Below, piece by piece: positions 48,858-59,260 of a stretch of DNA of 64,000 nucleotides. Source of the DNA: Aporrectodea caliginosa (lineage: Eukaryota > Annelida > Clitellata > Crassiclitellata > Lumbricidae); the NCBI GenBank assembly GCA_020284085.1, contig JACEVL010000206.1, forward strand, positions 728,501 to 792,500, read 5' to 3'. Positions within the stretch are counted from its first letter, which is position 1; each line of letters starts with the position of its first letter. A program made the position numbers and the translations under genes. The notes beneath the pieces are model-generated. The model searched no databases and was not told the origin of the DNA. It worked only from the letters and a program-made list of their open reading frames with translations.

Positions 48858-51800
48858 GTGAGATCTATTGTGCTCTATTCAGAGCTTGTGGTCAGAGGTT
48901 TCTTTTGTTTCTAGTTGTTGCTGATATTCTGGTCTTTTCCGGATTGGTCAGAGGTTTCGTTTGTTCTTTTGTTGTTCTGGTCTGTACCAGGTTGGAACAG
49001 TTCTTCAGTTTAACAGTTATGTCTGTGTGTATGTATGTGCATGCATACTACAGTACGTGGTATGTATACAGTGGGTATATATGTATGCTTGCAGTATGTA
49101 TGTACATTTATGAATGCATACGTACATGGTGATGTATGTGCATATATTGTATACAGTATGTTGCGAAATGACTAGATTGTATCCTGCTTTTGAACCACCA
49201 CCTGTGCTCGTCAGGACTTTTTGATTGCGGCGCTGCGAATCTGGAATGCTCTTCGGCCCTCTGTTCGTACCAGTAATGCTGCATGTGGGTAACTGGGTAT
49301 TTGGTTTTCTCTAGACTCTTAAAGATGCACTTTTTCAGTTGTTTGATGGCCACATGTTGAATGCTTGTGAGAGACTCATAAGTGACGCTTTCTAAATATC
49401 TTATAATTATTACATTACATGTCTGTATGTATAGTGTGTAACTGTATGTAATCGTTTATATGTATGCCTGTATGATTGTTTGTACATAACATGTATATAT
49501 TTGAGCTTTGTATGTATGATTGTGTTTTCTGTGTATATTTGTATGTTTGTAACATGTACATATGCAGTATGTGTGTTTATGTATGTATGTATGCAGTATG
49601 TATGCATGTTTTATATATGAATTTGAAAAGGTGTACAGCACATCTTAGGCACGTTGAGAAAGCTTTGTAATTCAGAGCCACTGATACAATGGGGTGTGGT
49701 TTATTTGGTTGTTCGGTTCATTGAGTTCATTTTATGGTTAATCTTGTTTAGCCCTTGTTGGGTTATTGACTAATTAAGTGAACTTAGACCTAACGACCTT
49801 TAAGGCACTTTTGTGTTAACTGTATAATATAATATGATAATAATAAATTAATTAAATTAATAATTGTATAATATATTTACTTAATCAAATGTTGTTTTAT
49901 TTTTGTTAATCATCCTCATAACAAATGCTGATCTATTCAATCAATCAATCAAGTTGTTTTTATTGAAACCAAAAAAATATTACAATAATGCCAGAGAATG
50001 TAAATTTCAATGACTTTATCATAACGAACAAGGCTTCGTTCGGGTCATTTGAGGTCATGTCATAGTCAGGAGTCAAACTGGATGTCATGTCATTATTGGG
50101 AGTCAAACTGGTAGTCATGTCGTAGTCGGAGTCGAACTGCACTGTTTCAAGGCGGGATTTACCTAAAGAGTTGCAAAATCCAGCAACCGCTAAAGCTCGT
50201 TCACTAAGAATAGTTCTGGTTTTAGGCATGACCAAAGGAAGACAGTCAGATGGCCTAGTTGAATAATAATCTTCTCCTCCTCTTCCTCCTTCTCTTCCTC
50301 CTTCTCTTTCTCCTCCTCTTCCTCCTTGTCCTCCTGCTTCTGTTTCATATTCTTCTTTTCTTCCTTGTTCTTTGTGACGTATTTAGTTGCACAGAAGTTT
50401 CGAAACGGCGTCTTTTGTTAGCATCGGACATGAAATGGTAAATTAATGGTTGATTTGAAATCTCTGTCACTTGCTTTCCCAGAAAATCCTGCGGCGAACT
50501 GGGTGAACGAGGTCGCGCCAAGGTCACGGAGCTCAAGTAGCATATCGAGTACAACATCCGGTTGGTCGGCTTCAGTTGCATCTCGAGCGACCAGGTATTA
50601 ACAGCCAGAGAGAAGTATTCACTCTTATGCTAAGAATGCATAGCCCTACACCCTGGCTAGTTTTTGGCCCAACCTGGCCATAATTAGGTCAACTTCCAAA
50701 TGATCAGTCCACCAAGAGGAAGAGCCTGTGGTGGATATGCTTAGGTTAAAGTGTGGCACCTGATTATCTCCACAGTTGTAATGTGGCTTCTTATGAGCTT
50801 TTTCAGTGGCCTTCCTTGGTTCTGGAACTATCTCCCTGTATCTAGCTGTTCATTCTGCTCAGTATCTCTCTCCCTGTATCTGTCCGTTCTGCTAACTCTT
50901 TCCCTGTGTGTGTCCGTTTTGCTAACTCTCTCCCTGTATCTGTCCGTTCTGCTTAATATCTCTCTCCCTGTATCTGTCCGTTCTACTCAGTCGCTTGTGT
51001 CATTTCATTCTCAACTTAAGATTTACCTTTCTCAAATTGCTTATCCACCTGTATGTTCTAGTGGTTGATGCCTGGTGCATTAGACCCTGGCACAATAGAA
51101 ATTACTAATTAGTTACTAATTACAATTTCTGTTAGTACATTGGTTGTTTTCTGCTGCTAGGTCTCCATCTAGTGTTTATACTCAGAGTCCAGATGACATT
51201 CCACCGATTGACCCCAAAGCACTCTTCGATGTCGAAATGCATGCACGTAAGGTCGCCGAAAACCTCGACACGCTGATGCAAGGGCTTGTGGGAAAGTTAC
51301 ACAAGGTACGCAAGACTTCCGTATTTCTCTTATGCTGTAACGTTATGGTTTTGCTTTTGTCTTTCGAATCCTATGCGGTTGCTCTACTTATGGAAGTGTG
51401 TATACGTATGAAGCAGAATCCAATCCATTACACTACTTATGGAAGTGCATACATATGAAGAAAATTCCAATCCAGTTACACTACTTAAGCAATCCTTGAG
51501 AAGTTCTACAGGGAGATTTGACACCTAGCAAAGCATGGGCCATTCCAGAACAATGGTCTTCTATCTTTTGTAAAGTTGATGGATCATTTCCACCATTAAA
51601 AATATTACTTTTGTCTACTCCTCTGTAGTGCATGACCTTGGTGTTGCTCTGGACCAGGAGCTAACTTTTGCTCCTCACATTCACTCACTCAGCCATGGGT
51701 GCTTGTTATTATCAACTCTGCCAGCTATGCACTGTTGCTCGTTTCCTTACTCCTACCGCTACTGCTGTCATAAGTTCCCACAGAACATTAAAATCTCTGG

Positions 51801-53167
51801 AAAAGGAAGATTGTCCTCGATTTTGTCAAGGTCCTTGAGATTCAGCAGTTGTTTATAAAACTGTATAAATATTATTTTGATTATTTTTTATTATTTGTTA
51901 ATGGTTTGTTGTTTTTGCAGATGTCGACTACGACGGTTGACTGTCTGGACGTTTACAAGGAGGCGGTTGACAAGACGTGCGACTCGGTCGATGCAAACAT
52001 TAAGGTTAATGTGCTTATATGTATTTATGCATGTATGTATGTTTGCTTGTATGCATATATTTATTCATTAATTTCTAAAATTTGTAAAGAGCCCCTTCAC
52101 GATTTCTACTCACAGGTGCTCCCGACCCAATCTTGGCGGAAAAGGACAGACTTTAGGCTGTTGTAGAATGTGTCAGAAGAATCCCTAGGTAGAAGAAGTC
52201 ACAACTCCAGGGGGAGCCCATTCGGACCAATGACAGAAAATGCTGCAATAATATATAGAGGTACATGCGAAAGGAGCCAACAGTTCATCTTGAGCTGCAG
52301 AGCGAAGAGTGCAACGGCCATGAAGACCCAAAATGTATTTCAGAAGAATTGAAAACAGCATAGAAGTCAGAAAGAAATACTAGTGCCCAATTTTCTATCT
52401 GGACAGATACCTAACACCTTTCGTATATCTCTCAAATTATGTATTAAAATGCAAATTATGTATCATTATTGTATTGTATTGACAGAGCTTTTGTCTTTGT
52501 TTTTGTTTAGTCGATGTATGCCCTGATGGCGAAATGTGAGGAACTGAATCGGACGATGAAGCCGGTCTATCGTATTCAAGATCAAATGTATCCTTTACAA
52601 TACAATACGGTCCAATACAACTGTAATTTGATAATACCATAATGTACAAGATTCCAAACTGCTCACCTGGAAAATTATTTAGCAGCACTGTTATTATTAT
52701 AATTAGTATTGTTGTTTTATTATTTCTATTGTGAAACAAAACTGACAAGACAATAATTATTATTATTAAAAAATATGTAAGATTGTAATTGTAAGCACAC
52801 ATTTAAAGAGAGAGAGAGAGAGAAAGAGAGATAGAGAGACAGACAGACAGACAGAGAGAGAGAGCAGAGAGAGTGAGACAGAGACAGACAGAGAGATATA
52901 GAGAGCAAAGAGATAGAGACAGACAGACAGACATAGAGAGCAAAGAGAGAGAGAGTGAGAGAAAGAGAGACTTGTCATAGGCCTGTAGTGTCTCGCGTTC
53001 AGTTCACATAGTGACTGACTCACAGCAAAATTTGAACCTGAGGAGTTAAAACCAGATTCTGCATCGTGATCAGTCATTTCCCTTGACCGTCCATTTTCTC
53101 GTCTAGCAAAGAAATCAAGCGTCTGCTGGACCTGTTCGAGACCCAGGTTTCCGACGACGAACCTTGA
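47819..53167 (+). CDS. BORCS6: BORCS6 (BORC complex subunit), six coding exons
   Basis: BORC sits on the lysosome membrane and recruits Arl8 for kinesin-driven movement. Exons 47819-48857, 50483-50594, 51161-51305, 51921-52004, 52511-52587 and 53107-53167 join in phase to 505 residues. The last 120 or so residues carry the conserved domain: LFDVEMHARKVAENLDTLMQGL, then VDCLDVYKEAVDKTCDSVD, SMYALMAKCEELNRTMKPV and IKRLLDLFETQV. Its counterpart in human BORCS6 is DVEAQARQVARQVDRLLRGL, METYREAVDSLGEAVD, MYTLMARCEELDRSLQPV. The N-terminal 370 residues are acidic, Ser-rich and probably disordered. The start has a good context (gccATGg) and an in-frame TGA 12 bases upstream. An acceptor at 47797-47798 suggests a non-coding exon further 5'. 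Confidence 0.93.
48858..49195 (+). repeat. intron start with TATG/TGTA microsatellite
   Basis: 49020-49160 is gtatgtatgtgc-type sequence; similar blocks at 49425-49615. Tyr/Met/Cys-rich frames are artefacts. Confidence 0.8.
49196..49410 (+). mobile_element. LINE ORF2 C-terminal fragment
   Basis: gcggcgctgcgaatctggaa reads AALRIWNALRPSVR, the LWNSLP-type block near the end of CR1/L2-type ORF2, followed by degraded sequence and acgctttctaaatatcttat as tail. Confidence 0.6.
49411..50482 (+). other. rest of BORCS6 intron 1, no further exon seen
   Basis: AT-rich, with a repeated gtcatgtc.tagtc..gagtc block at 50050-50140 and a (TCC/TTC)n run at 50270-50345. Confidence 0.6.
50483..50594 (+). CDS. 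BORCS6: BORCS6 exon 2
   Basis: Acceptor ctttcccag, donor gtatta, phase 1 to 2. It reads ENPAANWVNEVAPRSRS then a Ser/Thr run. Only this reading connects exon 1 to the conserved domain in frame. Confidence 0.87.
50840..51122 (+). mobile_element. minisatellite plus LINE 3' end, second family
   Basis: Array tctctctccctgtatctgtc at 50840-50990, then a frame SFHSQLKIYLSQIAYPP and tail tggttgatgcctggtgcatt, cacaatagaaattactaatt. Same arrangement as 15880-16445. It ends about 40 bases before the acceptor of exon 3. Confidence 0.7.
51161..51305 (+). CDS. BORCS6: BORCS6 exon 3: start of conserved domain
   Basis: Acceptor gctgctag, donor gtacgc, phase 2 to 0. It encodes IDPKALFDVEMHARKV and LMQGLVGKLHK. 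Confidence 0.93.
51306..51920 (+). other. BORCS6 intron 3; possible LINE fragment
   Basis: 51625-51790 reads VALDQELTFAPHIHSL in one frame, like the VxLDxxLTFxxHI block of CR1/L2-type reverse-transcriptase ORFs. Otherwise unremarkable. Confidence 0.5.
51921..52004 (+). CDS. BORCS6: BORCS6 exon 4
   Basis: Acceptor tttttgcag, donor gttaat, 28 codons, phase 0 to 0. It encodes CLDVYKEAVDKTCDSVD. Confidence 0.93.
52072..52380 (-). repeat. LINE 3' region, minus orientation
   Basis: aaaatttgtaaagagcccct, ctactcacaggtgctcccga, aaaaggacagactttaggct, gggggagcccattcgg: diverged relative of 44290-44480. Confidence 0.65.
52511..52587 (+). CDS. BORCS6: BORCS6 exon 5
   Basis: Acceptor tttgtttag, donor gtatcc, phase 0 to 2. 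It encodes SMYALMAKCEELNRTM. Confidence 0.93.
52805..52972 (+). repeat. GA/GACA microsatellite
   Basis: agagagagacagacagac variants in BORCS6 intron 5. Ser/Leu-rich minus frames are artefacts. Confidence 0.93.
53107..53167 (+). CDS. BORCS6: BORCS6 exon 6 and stop
   Basis: Acceptor ctcgtctag, phase 2 entry. It encodes IKEIKRLLDLFETQVSDDEP then TGA. A polyadenylation-like ATTAAA lies at 53372-53377. Confidence 0.9.
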
Positions 53168-53454
53168 AGGGCGTCAGGCCACTCCCTGGAATGTTCCAGC
53201 TCTCTCTCACTTGCACCGATGATCGTAATCAACGTAACAGACGTCACTTACTTTTTGCTTCAATGTTCTAATCGTTGTCGGCCATTTGTATTCTACGTAA
53301 GCAGACGCTTTCATTCTAAGTTGGTGTGTTCCGCTTTGGTCAGCGTCTGTGTGATATCTACGTCAAACGTTATTAAATGAATGTACAGTGTGGACTCTAA
53401 CGCCAGGTCATGCATGAAGAGGGTTAATACTGAAACAGTCGGTATTTAATGCTA

Positions 53455-53728
53455 AACTGCAATTCTTGAAGAAGAAGAAAAAGAGCTAACCCAAAGGCAA
53501 CCATGGATATGAAGTGTTAGCGACTTGATTTTCTTAGCCTCAGCATACGAGGGCATCTCATCTTTCCACCGACAGTGTATAGTCAGTGTGCTCATTACAG
53601 CTGAGTTGGCTAGGTGTGCAGGTGGAGCAGAGATCTCCAATGAAATTTCTGCCCTGGCGGGGATTTGAACCCCAACCTCTCGGTTGACAGTCCAGCGCAC
53701 TAACCACTACACTACAGTTCTTGTACGG
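53455..53728 (-). repeat. tRNA-derived SINE, family E, minus
   Basis: On the minus strand: agtgtagtggttagtgcgct, gaggttggggttcaaatccc, gccaactcagctgtaatgag, ctatacactgtcggtggaaa, ending in a (ttc)n run at 53462-53480. Confidence 0.88.
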
Positions 53729-54300
53729 TGCGTGAAACCATTACGTCATGTTAAGTTATTACTAATAACTTACGTCCCCAAAGCTAATAACTTATTAGCT
53801 TTGAGGATGTAACACCAATTCACGTTTTAGGCAGAATGATGTCCAAACAAGTTCACACTGTATTTGGTTAACGAAGGGGTTAATCTATTGTTGTTTATTT
53901 GGAGACTCAGCTATTGTGGTTTAAATTAGTCATGCGTATGGACTCTGTAGTCATTTTTGTTTGCATACTGCAACTCTCTCTTTGTGTCCACGTGTTATAA
54001 TGTGGCTTTTGTGGGTTCGATCCACCTCTAAGATGGTTACTGTGTATGAACATTGAGCGAGCAACAAATGGTTTCTCAGTACCATCTATTTATACTGTAT
54101 TGTGTCTAAGTACTCCAGACCATACTTAGAGAGTGTGGAATTATGACGTTAATTGTGTTATAACATAGCGAGTTGCATGGATGACGGATGCTGTTGGGGA
54201 TCGTCCATAACTGACGTCTATGCCCTTGTTAAAATTTGGCAACACCTTCTGCAGTGCCCTTTGCAGACATACACGTTCCATTGGAGTACTATCTAGCACT
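53729..54300 (+). other. intergenic; SINE A fragment at 54010-54115
   Basis: gtgggttcgatccacctcta, agatggttactgtgtatgaa, ctcagtaccatctat. No gene seen. Confidence 0.6.
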
Positions 54301-54302
54301 GG

Positions 54303-54600
54303 ATAATAATAATAATAATAATAGGCTGATTTGTGTAGCGCCTTAAAAGCACAGTCGAGGCTGAAGGAAAGGGCGCTGTGCTTGTGTTAAAAAGTCCATG
54401 ACATTCATATATGATTGTTTAAAAAGATAGGTCTTGAGTAGTGATTTGAATGTCTCCAAAGATGACGTGTTCTTCACATGATCTGGAAGACTGTTCCATA
54501 CAGTGGGTCCTTAGACAGAGAGACAGAGAAGGAACAGTCACCAAACCTCGTAGAAGACCCCGGCACGGGACTTGTAACAGATTTTCCGAGTGGTCTTGCA
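54303..54600 (-). repeat. retroelement 3' region, minus, after (AAT)n
   Basis: (aataat) then ggctgatttgtgtagcgcct, aaaagataggtcttgagtag, ctggaagactgttccataca. The layout is that of a LINE 3' region read backwards. Confidence 0.55.
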
Positions 54601-55373
54601 AAAGATTGTTAATTGGATAAGGATAGCTTGTTGAATCTTGATGTTTCAGTGTTAAACTGTGCTAAATGGCGTACAGAGACGCTCTAAGAGAAAACATGGC
54701 CATTGCATTTGAAGTCGGTGAAAAATCATAACAGTTTACCGTAATTCAAGCCATTTATCTGCGTAAGTTGATACGTTTGATGTAATCCGTGTAACGATAA
54801 TAATTACGTGATGTAATCGGTGTAACGGAATCTGTAATGTAACCAGTCAATTGTATGGTGTCTGATATTAGCTTGTCCAATATTGATGGGACGAATAAGT
54901 TGATACAAAGTTACTTGTCTTGTTTAGAAAAGCAGACATCTTATTAATACTTTAAACATTGAACATTTAATGTTTCCATGTTGATGTTTCAAATACGGTA
55001 TCTGCCCGTGTAAATGTTTTTGAAGCATTAAAATTAAATTATGTCAGTGTAAATGTTTCAAAGGTGTTGTCCTTCGGTGTAAATGTTTCAAAGGCGGTAT
55101 CTTTCGATGTTAATGTTTCCGAAGCATTATCTCTCAGGGTTAATGCTTCAAGCTGTTCAAATCCTCCCCAGACTCTGACCTGGCACCGGAAGGGACCAAA
55201 CAACCTGGCTATTGCGGACTTGATTTGATAAAAAGCTGGTTAATAATCTCGTCTCTCTGGCGTGGCTTTTGTGTGGCGCTTAGAAATTTATGAGATTTAC
55301 ATTACATAGATAGTGATACTTACTACTTAGGCAGTGACGCCTAATAGGCTAACTACGTGATAGTAGTAATAAT
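54601..55373 (+). other. intergenic; local repeat and dispersed repeat H
   Basis: tttcaaaggyggtntctttcggtgttaatg units at 54975-55150. 55160-55300 (ctctgacctggcaccggaag, cctggctattgcggacttga, gcttagaaatttatgagatt) matches 57990-58125 (accctggcaccggaacttac, cctggctattgcgaacttga, gctgagaaattacgaagatt). Confidence 0.6.
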
Positions 55374-55544
55374 CAGTGGCGGCGCTGCACCAGGGCAAAT
55401 GCCCTGGTAAAAAGCCTTTGCCCTGGTCGTTGCCCTGCCAGAATTGTTGCCCTGCCGAGAATTTTGTTGGGGCATAAACTGCCCCTGCACATATGACTAT
55501 CCTGACTATACCCTGGTTTAAAAAAATGTCTGGCGCCGCCACTG
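55374..55544. mobile_element. small MITE with CAGTGGCGGCGC termini
   Basis: Ends CAGTGGCGGCGC and GCGCCGCCACTG are a perfect 12-bp inverted repeat. The flanks are (TAA)n microsatellite, so the target duplication cannot be read. Inside there are repeats of tgccctgg. CAGTG ends suggest hAT affinity. Confidence 0.7.
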
Positions 55545-55953
55545 AATAATAATAATAATAATATTTATAATAATATATTTTATTAGCCTGTAATAATCGA
55601 TTATAATAATAATAGAAGAGATGTCATTAACTCATAAGTCGTCTGTTAGGCTAAAAGATTCATTTCGTTTCGCTAGGTGTCGCTGTTATAATCCTGTACG
55701 CAACGTTAGACTCGATTCATTTAATTTAAGTAGGTGGCACTACACGCGTTCAGAACGTGGCTGCCCATGGATGTTGACTCATTTCATTTCAGTAGGTGGC
55801 GCGGCGGTGTTTTAAACCGCCGCGTAGATTCAAATTTCCGTGTAATTAAAGTTCGGGTTAGTCTATTGCCTTGCTTACGAGGGTACCCCTCATGCTTCCG
55901 AAAATTAGTCCTGCCCAGTAGTAACCGTTGAAGAAATCGGGAGATGCAGCTAA

Positions 55954-56322
55954 GGGGTCGTCCATTAATTATGTCAACAAATTTTAGGCCTTTTTGACCC
56001 CCTTCCCCCCCTTGTCAACAACTGTCAAACATTGACGGACCCCCAAAAATTATGTCAACAATCCCAGAACCCCCCCTCCAGCAGCGTAGCCAGGCTGACA
56101 TTTTTTTTCTCAATGACCTTTTTGGGAGATTTCAACTACTACGATGCCCTTTTATCTAGATGACCTTTTTTAGTCTTTCGCTACCTTTTTGGGATTCATT
56201 GGGGGAAAAATTTGTTGACGTCAACTTGCACCGAACCCCCCTTCCTCCCCTGTCAACAACTGTCAAACTTTTCCAAACCCCCTCCGCCCCCTATTTTGTT
56301 GACATAATTAATGGACGACCCC
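55954..56322. mobile_element. PIF/Harbinger-like MITE
   Basis: 369 bp, begins GGGGTCGTCCATTAATTATG and ends with its reverse complement; the match continues through TCAACAAA, giving about 28 bp of inverted repeat. The flanks are TAA on both sides, a 3-bp target duplication typical of PIF/Harbinger. Subterminal cttgtcaacaactgtcaaac and cctgtcaacaactgtcaaac are direct repeats. No ORF. Confidence 0.82.
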
Positions 56323-56609
56323 TAACACCGAGTTTTTTTTTATAGCGGTAAGCTTGATTTCAAAGGCAATGCGCGTGGCTGATTATAGCAATCATGCTAC
56401 TAAGCTACTTCCTTAATTCACTGTCAGACCTCTGTGCACAAGTTGAATTGGCCTATGAGGCTCAGCATTGGTCTGCAACCTGATTATTCGGAATGGCTGA
56501 CTCACTCGTTAAGGCGAACACGGTGCTTATTCTCTGTATGCGAATGCAATACACCTGCATTTGAGATTGCCCTTCTTGCAAAGTTCAGAAGTGCACACGC
56601 CTCGATGGC

Positions 56610-56757
56610 GCAGATGCAATTATATTGCAGAGCAATTGTGCGCGAAGGACTTTTCACGGTCCCTACACAATACACAGTAACCGCCTCGGACGAGAATCGA
56701 ACCTGTATTCTCCGCGTTACAGGCCGACCGCTCTAACCAATCGGCCACCGTACCACT
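56610..56757 (-). repeat. tRNA-derived SINE, family A, minus
   Basis: On the minus strand: ggtggccgattggttagagc, gaatacaggttcgattctcg, agggaccgtgaaaagtcctt, gcgcacaattgctct. Confidence 0.86.
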
Positions 56758-56837
56758 CATATTGAAAGCCATAATGGTCTATAACACCTCTGGCACCATT
56801 TCTATGAGCATTAGATGAGACCCGTATGGGCCTTTGT

Positions 56838-57354
56838 CAGTGTGATTCTCCTTACAGATTTTATTTTAGTTATAGTTACAGTTATAGTTAATGGTTTTTT
56901 ATTTTAGTTATAGTTATAGTTAGTATTATTTTTAGTTATAGTTAGAGTTAATAGATTTTTATTTTAGTTAATTTTAGTTACTACTTAGTTACAATAATTA
57001 AGGCTATAAGCAAAATTGTGCGTATTAACAATTTGCTCAGAGCTTTGAAAGCCTTTGAAGCATGGGTGCATTCAGCTTCATGAATTCACGAGTTTCCAAA
57101 GTAACTGACAAATTGCATAATAAAAATATCGCATTTTTTTCTCATTTACGTCGAATCGTCCATATTGCACTTCCTATTTTTATTTTTTGAATTAACGAAA
57201 ATAAAGATGAATTTTCGTTATTGTTATTTTCGTTATAGTTATAGTTATAGTTAATGATAATTTTTAGTTATAGTTATGGTTATCGTTAACGAAATCATTT
57301 TATTTTCGTTAACGAACATTTTCGTTATCGTTATCGTTAACGAGAATCACACTG
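56838..57354. mobile_element. MITE with CAGTGTGATTCTC termini and TTATAG/TTATCG repeats
   Basis: Ends CAGTGTGATTCTC and GAGAATCACACTG are a perfect 13-bp inverted repeat. Just inside are tandem ttatagttatagtta units on the left and ttatcgttaacg units on the right. No target duplication is seen (flanks gcctttgt and atttaacc). No ORF. Confidence 0.72.
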
Positions 57355-57570
57355 ATTTAACCAAAATTCAAAGAAACGGAATCTTAACAAACAGTTAGGT
57401 TTTAAAGTTCACAAACTCTCGTGCTATTCTTGACAAGTCGATATTTGCTTTCCATCATACTGTACAATAGTTTATTATTTTACAATATTGACACATCAAG
57501 CCCCAGGCTATTTGCGGCAAACTACTTTACGGAAAAACCAGCGGCCTAAAAATAGCTCGTAACGTCATTT

Positions 57571-57580
57571 GGGGATTTCC
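57571..57580. promoter_or_regulatory. NF-kappaB consensus site upstream of the IRAK-like gene
   Basis: GGGGATTTCC, matching GGGRNNYYCC, about 177 bases before the start codon at 57757. A CTAAAAATAG (MEF2-type) lies 25 bases before it, at 57546-57555. The site is seen directly; function is inferred from the role of NF-kappaB in Toll/IRAK signalling. Confidence 0.55.
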
Positions 57581-57756
57581 CAATGGCGCTCTCGATTGAC
57601 CCTCGTTGGACCTGAACATATTTTAAATTCTCACCTTGTAAGTTCATCAGACTTGCATGTGCGATCGAAAATACAATAAACGTCTAGAATTATTTATTTT
57701 TTGCCGTTCGTGGCCGGAAATTACGGAAATCTGTGCGGAAAAGAGGAGACAACTCG

Positions 57757-57856
57757 ATGGAAAAGACTGTTTATGTTTACGATTTGCCGATATCCTTAAG
57801 ACGGCGACTGTGTGTTATACTTGACAGTCCTGTAGGAAGTCCGTGGAAACTGCTAG
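57757..57856 (+). CDS. IRAK-like exon 1
   Basis: ATG after caactcg, 33 codons plus one base, donor gtaaaa. It encodes MEKTVYVYDLP to GSPWKLL, like IRAK2's YIYQLPSWVL start. Confidence 0.75.
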
Positions 57857-58727
57857 GTAAAATATAAATAAATGTAAAATGTAAATAAATGTAAAATGTA
57901 AATAAATGTAAATGTAGACGTTTTTATATAGCGCCCTATGGCCTCGACCCTGCTCATTTTTCAATGAATTGATCGGGTGAGATCCTTCCTCGGCTTGACC
58001 ACCCTGGCACCGGAACTTACAAAACAGCCTGGCTATTGCGAACTTGATTGATATAGCCCCGGTAAATATGCTGGTCTCCCTGACGCGGATTGTGTGTGGA
58101 GCTGAGAAATTACGAAGATTTACATTCACTCACTGGTGTAAATCATGGGGTGACTGTCCCCCAAAGTTTTGACTGAGGCCTATCTGTCCCCCTCAAATGC
58201 AAAAATGTGTCCTCCGAAAAATCTGTTCCCCAAAGTTATGTAAAGATTTTCACCTCTGCATTCACCACCGCTGTCCATTTGAATGGGTGCCATCATGCCA
58301 TGCCAGTTAAAGTCCCAGTGTACGTACCGTGCTAGTCAGAGATTAGGCCACAACACTGATCTAACAAATAGGGAGTGGAATCGAGTGGATGGGAGCTGAT
58401 AGGGCTTTGTTGATTTAACTAGAGCTACCAGAAAACCGAAATGGCGCTATACAAATGCCTGATTAGAACACATTATCTCATTTTAGTTTGACATTTATAG
58501 AGCGCCATTAGCAATTCAACGTCCTCTTTTCTTCTTTATACTTGTGCAGCAGAAAAAATCGGTCTGAGCTACAATGAAATCGTTCATCTGGAGCTTGCCT
58601 TCCAGCGACCGGGTGGCAGTCCCACGGAAGACCTTCTGACCCGATGGGGAGTTCAGAACCCCACAAAGGCGGACCTCATCGCGTACCTCGATGAACTGGG
58701 ATTCCAATATGCGGCCGATCTACTCAG
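57757..58727 (+). CDS. IRAK/Pelle-like death-domain protein, first two coding exons
   Basis: IRAK/Pelle proteins join Toll/IL-1 receptors to downstream signalling through an N-terminal death domain bound to MyD88. Exons 57757-57856 and 58550-58727 join as G|CA and give a 92-residue death domain: VYVYDLPISLRRRLCVILD, WKLLAEKIGLSYNEIVHLE, GGSPTEDLLTRWG, then TKADLIAYLDELGF and QYAADLL. The block SPT..LL..WG..N.T..DL...L is the IRAK/Pelle signature (IRAK4 SPTSELLFDWGTTNCTVGDL; IRAK2 ELLWWWGMRQATVQQLVDLL). MyD88, also with LRRRLS in this place, is the main alternative. The model ends in phase 2. No linker or kinase exon was recognised downstream in the window, so the gene may continue past unrecognised exons or be truncated. 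Confidence 0.75.
57857..58120 (+). repeat. short (AAATGTAAAT)n and dispersed repeat H
   Basis: 57860-57915 aaatgtaaataaatgt units, then tatagcgccctatggcctcg and repeat H, all in IRAK-like intron 1. The remainder to 58549 is unremarkable. Confidence 0.6.
58550..58727 (+). CDS. IRAK-like exon 2
   Basis: The acceptor is a tandem cagcag, so the exon can start at 58550 (adding Ala) or 58553, both in frame. Donor gtaaca. It holds the rest of the death domain. Confidence 0.8.
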
Positions 58728-58754
58728 GTAACAGAGGAACTTTGAGACCTTATT

Positions 58755-59260
58755 ATCATCATTTGCAGTGCAACAGTAGCATCAACATTGGAAATGTATT
58801 CAGCAGCATAGTTGTCATCATGGACATCATCATCGTCGTTGTTGTCATTATTCATCATCATCATAATCATTATCATCATCATTGTCATAATCATTGTCAT
58901 TATAAAAATCATCATCTTCATTATCACCATTATTATCATCAGTATCAAAATCATCATCTTCATTATCGTCATCATTATTGTTATCGTCTTCATTATCATC
59001 ACCATCATGATCATCATAATTAATCATCATCAAGTCATCATTATCATCATTGTTAGCATCAATATCATCATCAATATCAGCATCGTAATCATCATCATTA
59101 TTGTCATCATATCCATCATTCTGTGACAGCATGCCAATCAGAAGCCCATATAGGACTCATATTCCCACATGTGCGCCTACCGAAGAGCCCCTTTCGGTCC
59201 ACCTTAGATTTCATGACAGGGTCATCATCATCATTATCATCATCATCATCATCGTTCTTC
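58755..59260 (+). repeat. (ATC/ATT)n microsatellite
   Basis: Imperfect catcatcattatc sequence from about 58800 to 59115 and again at 59218-59253. Ile/His-rich and Asp/Met-rich frames are artefacts. Confidence 0.92.
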
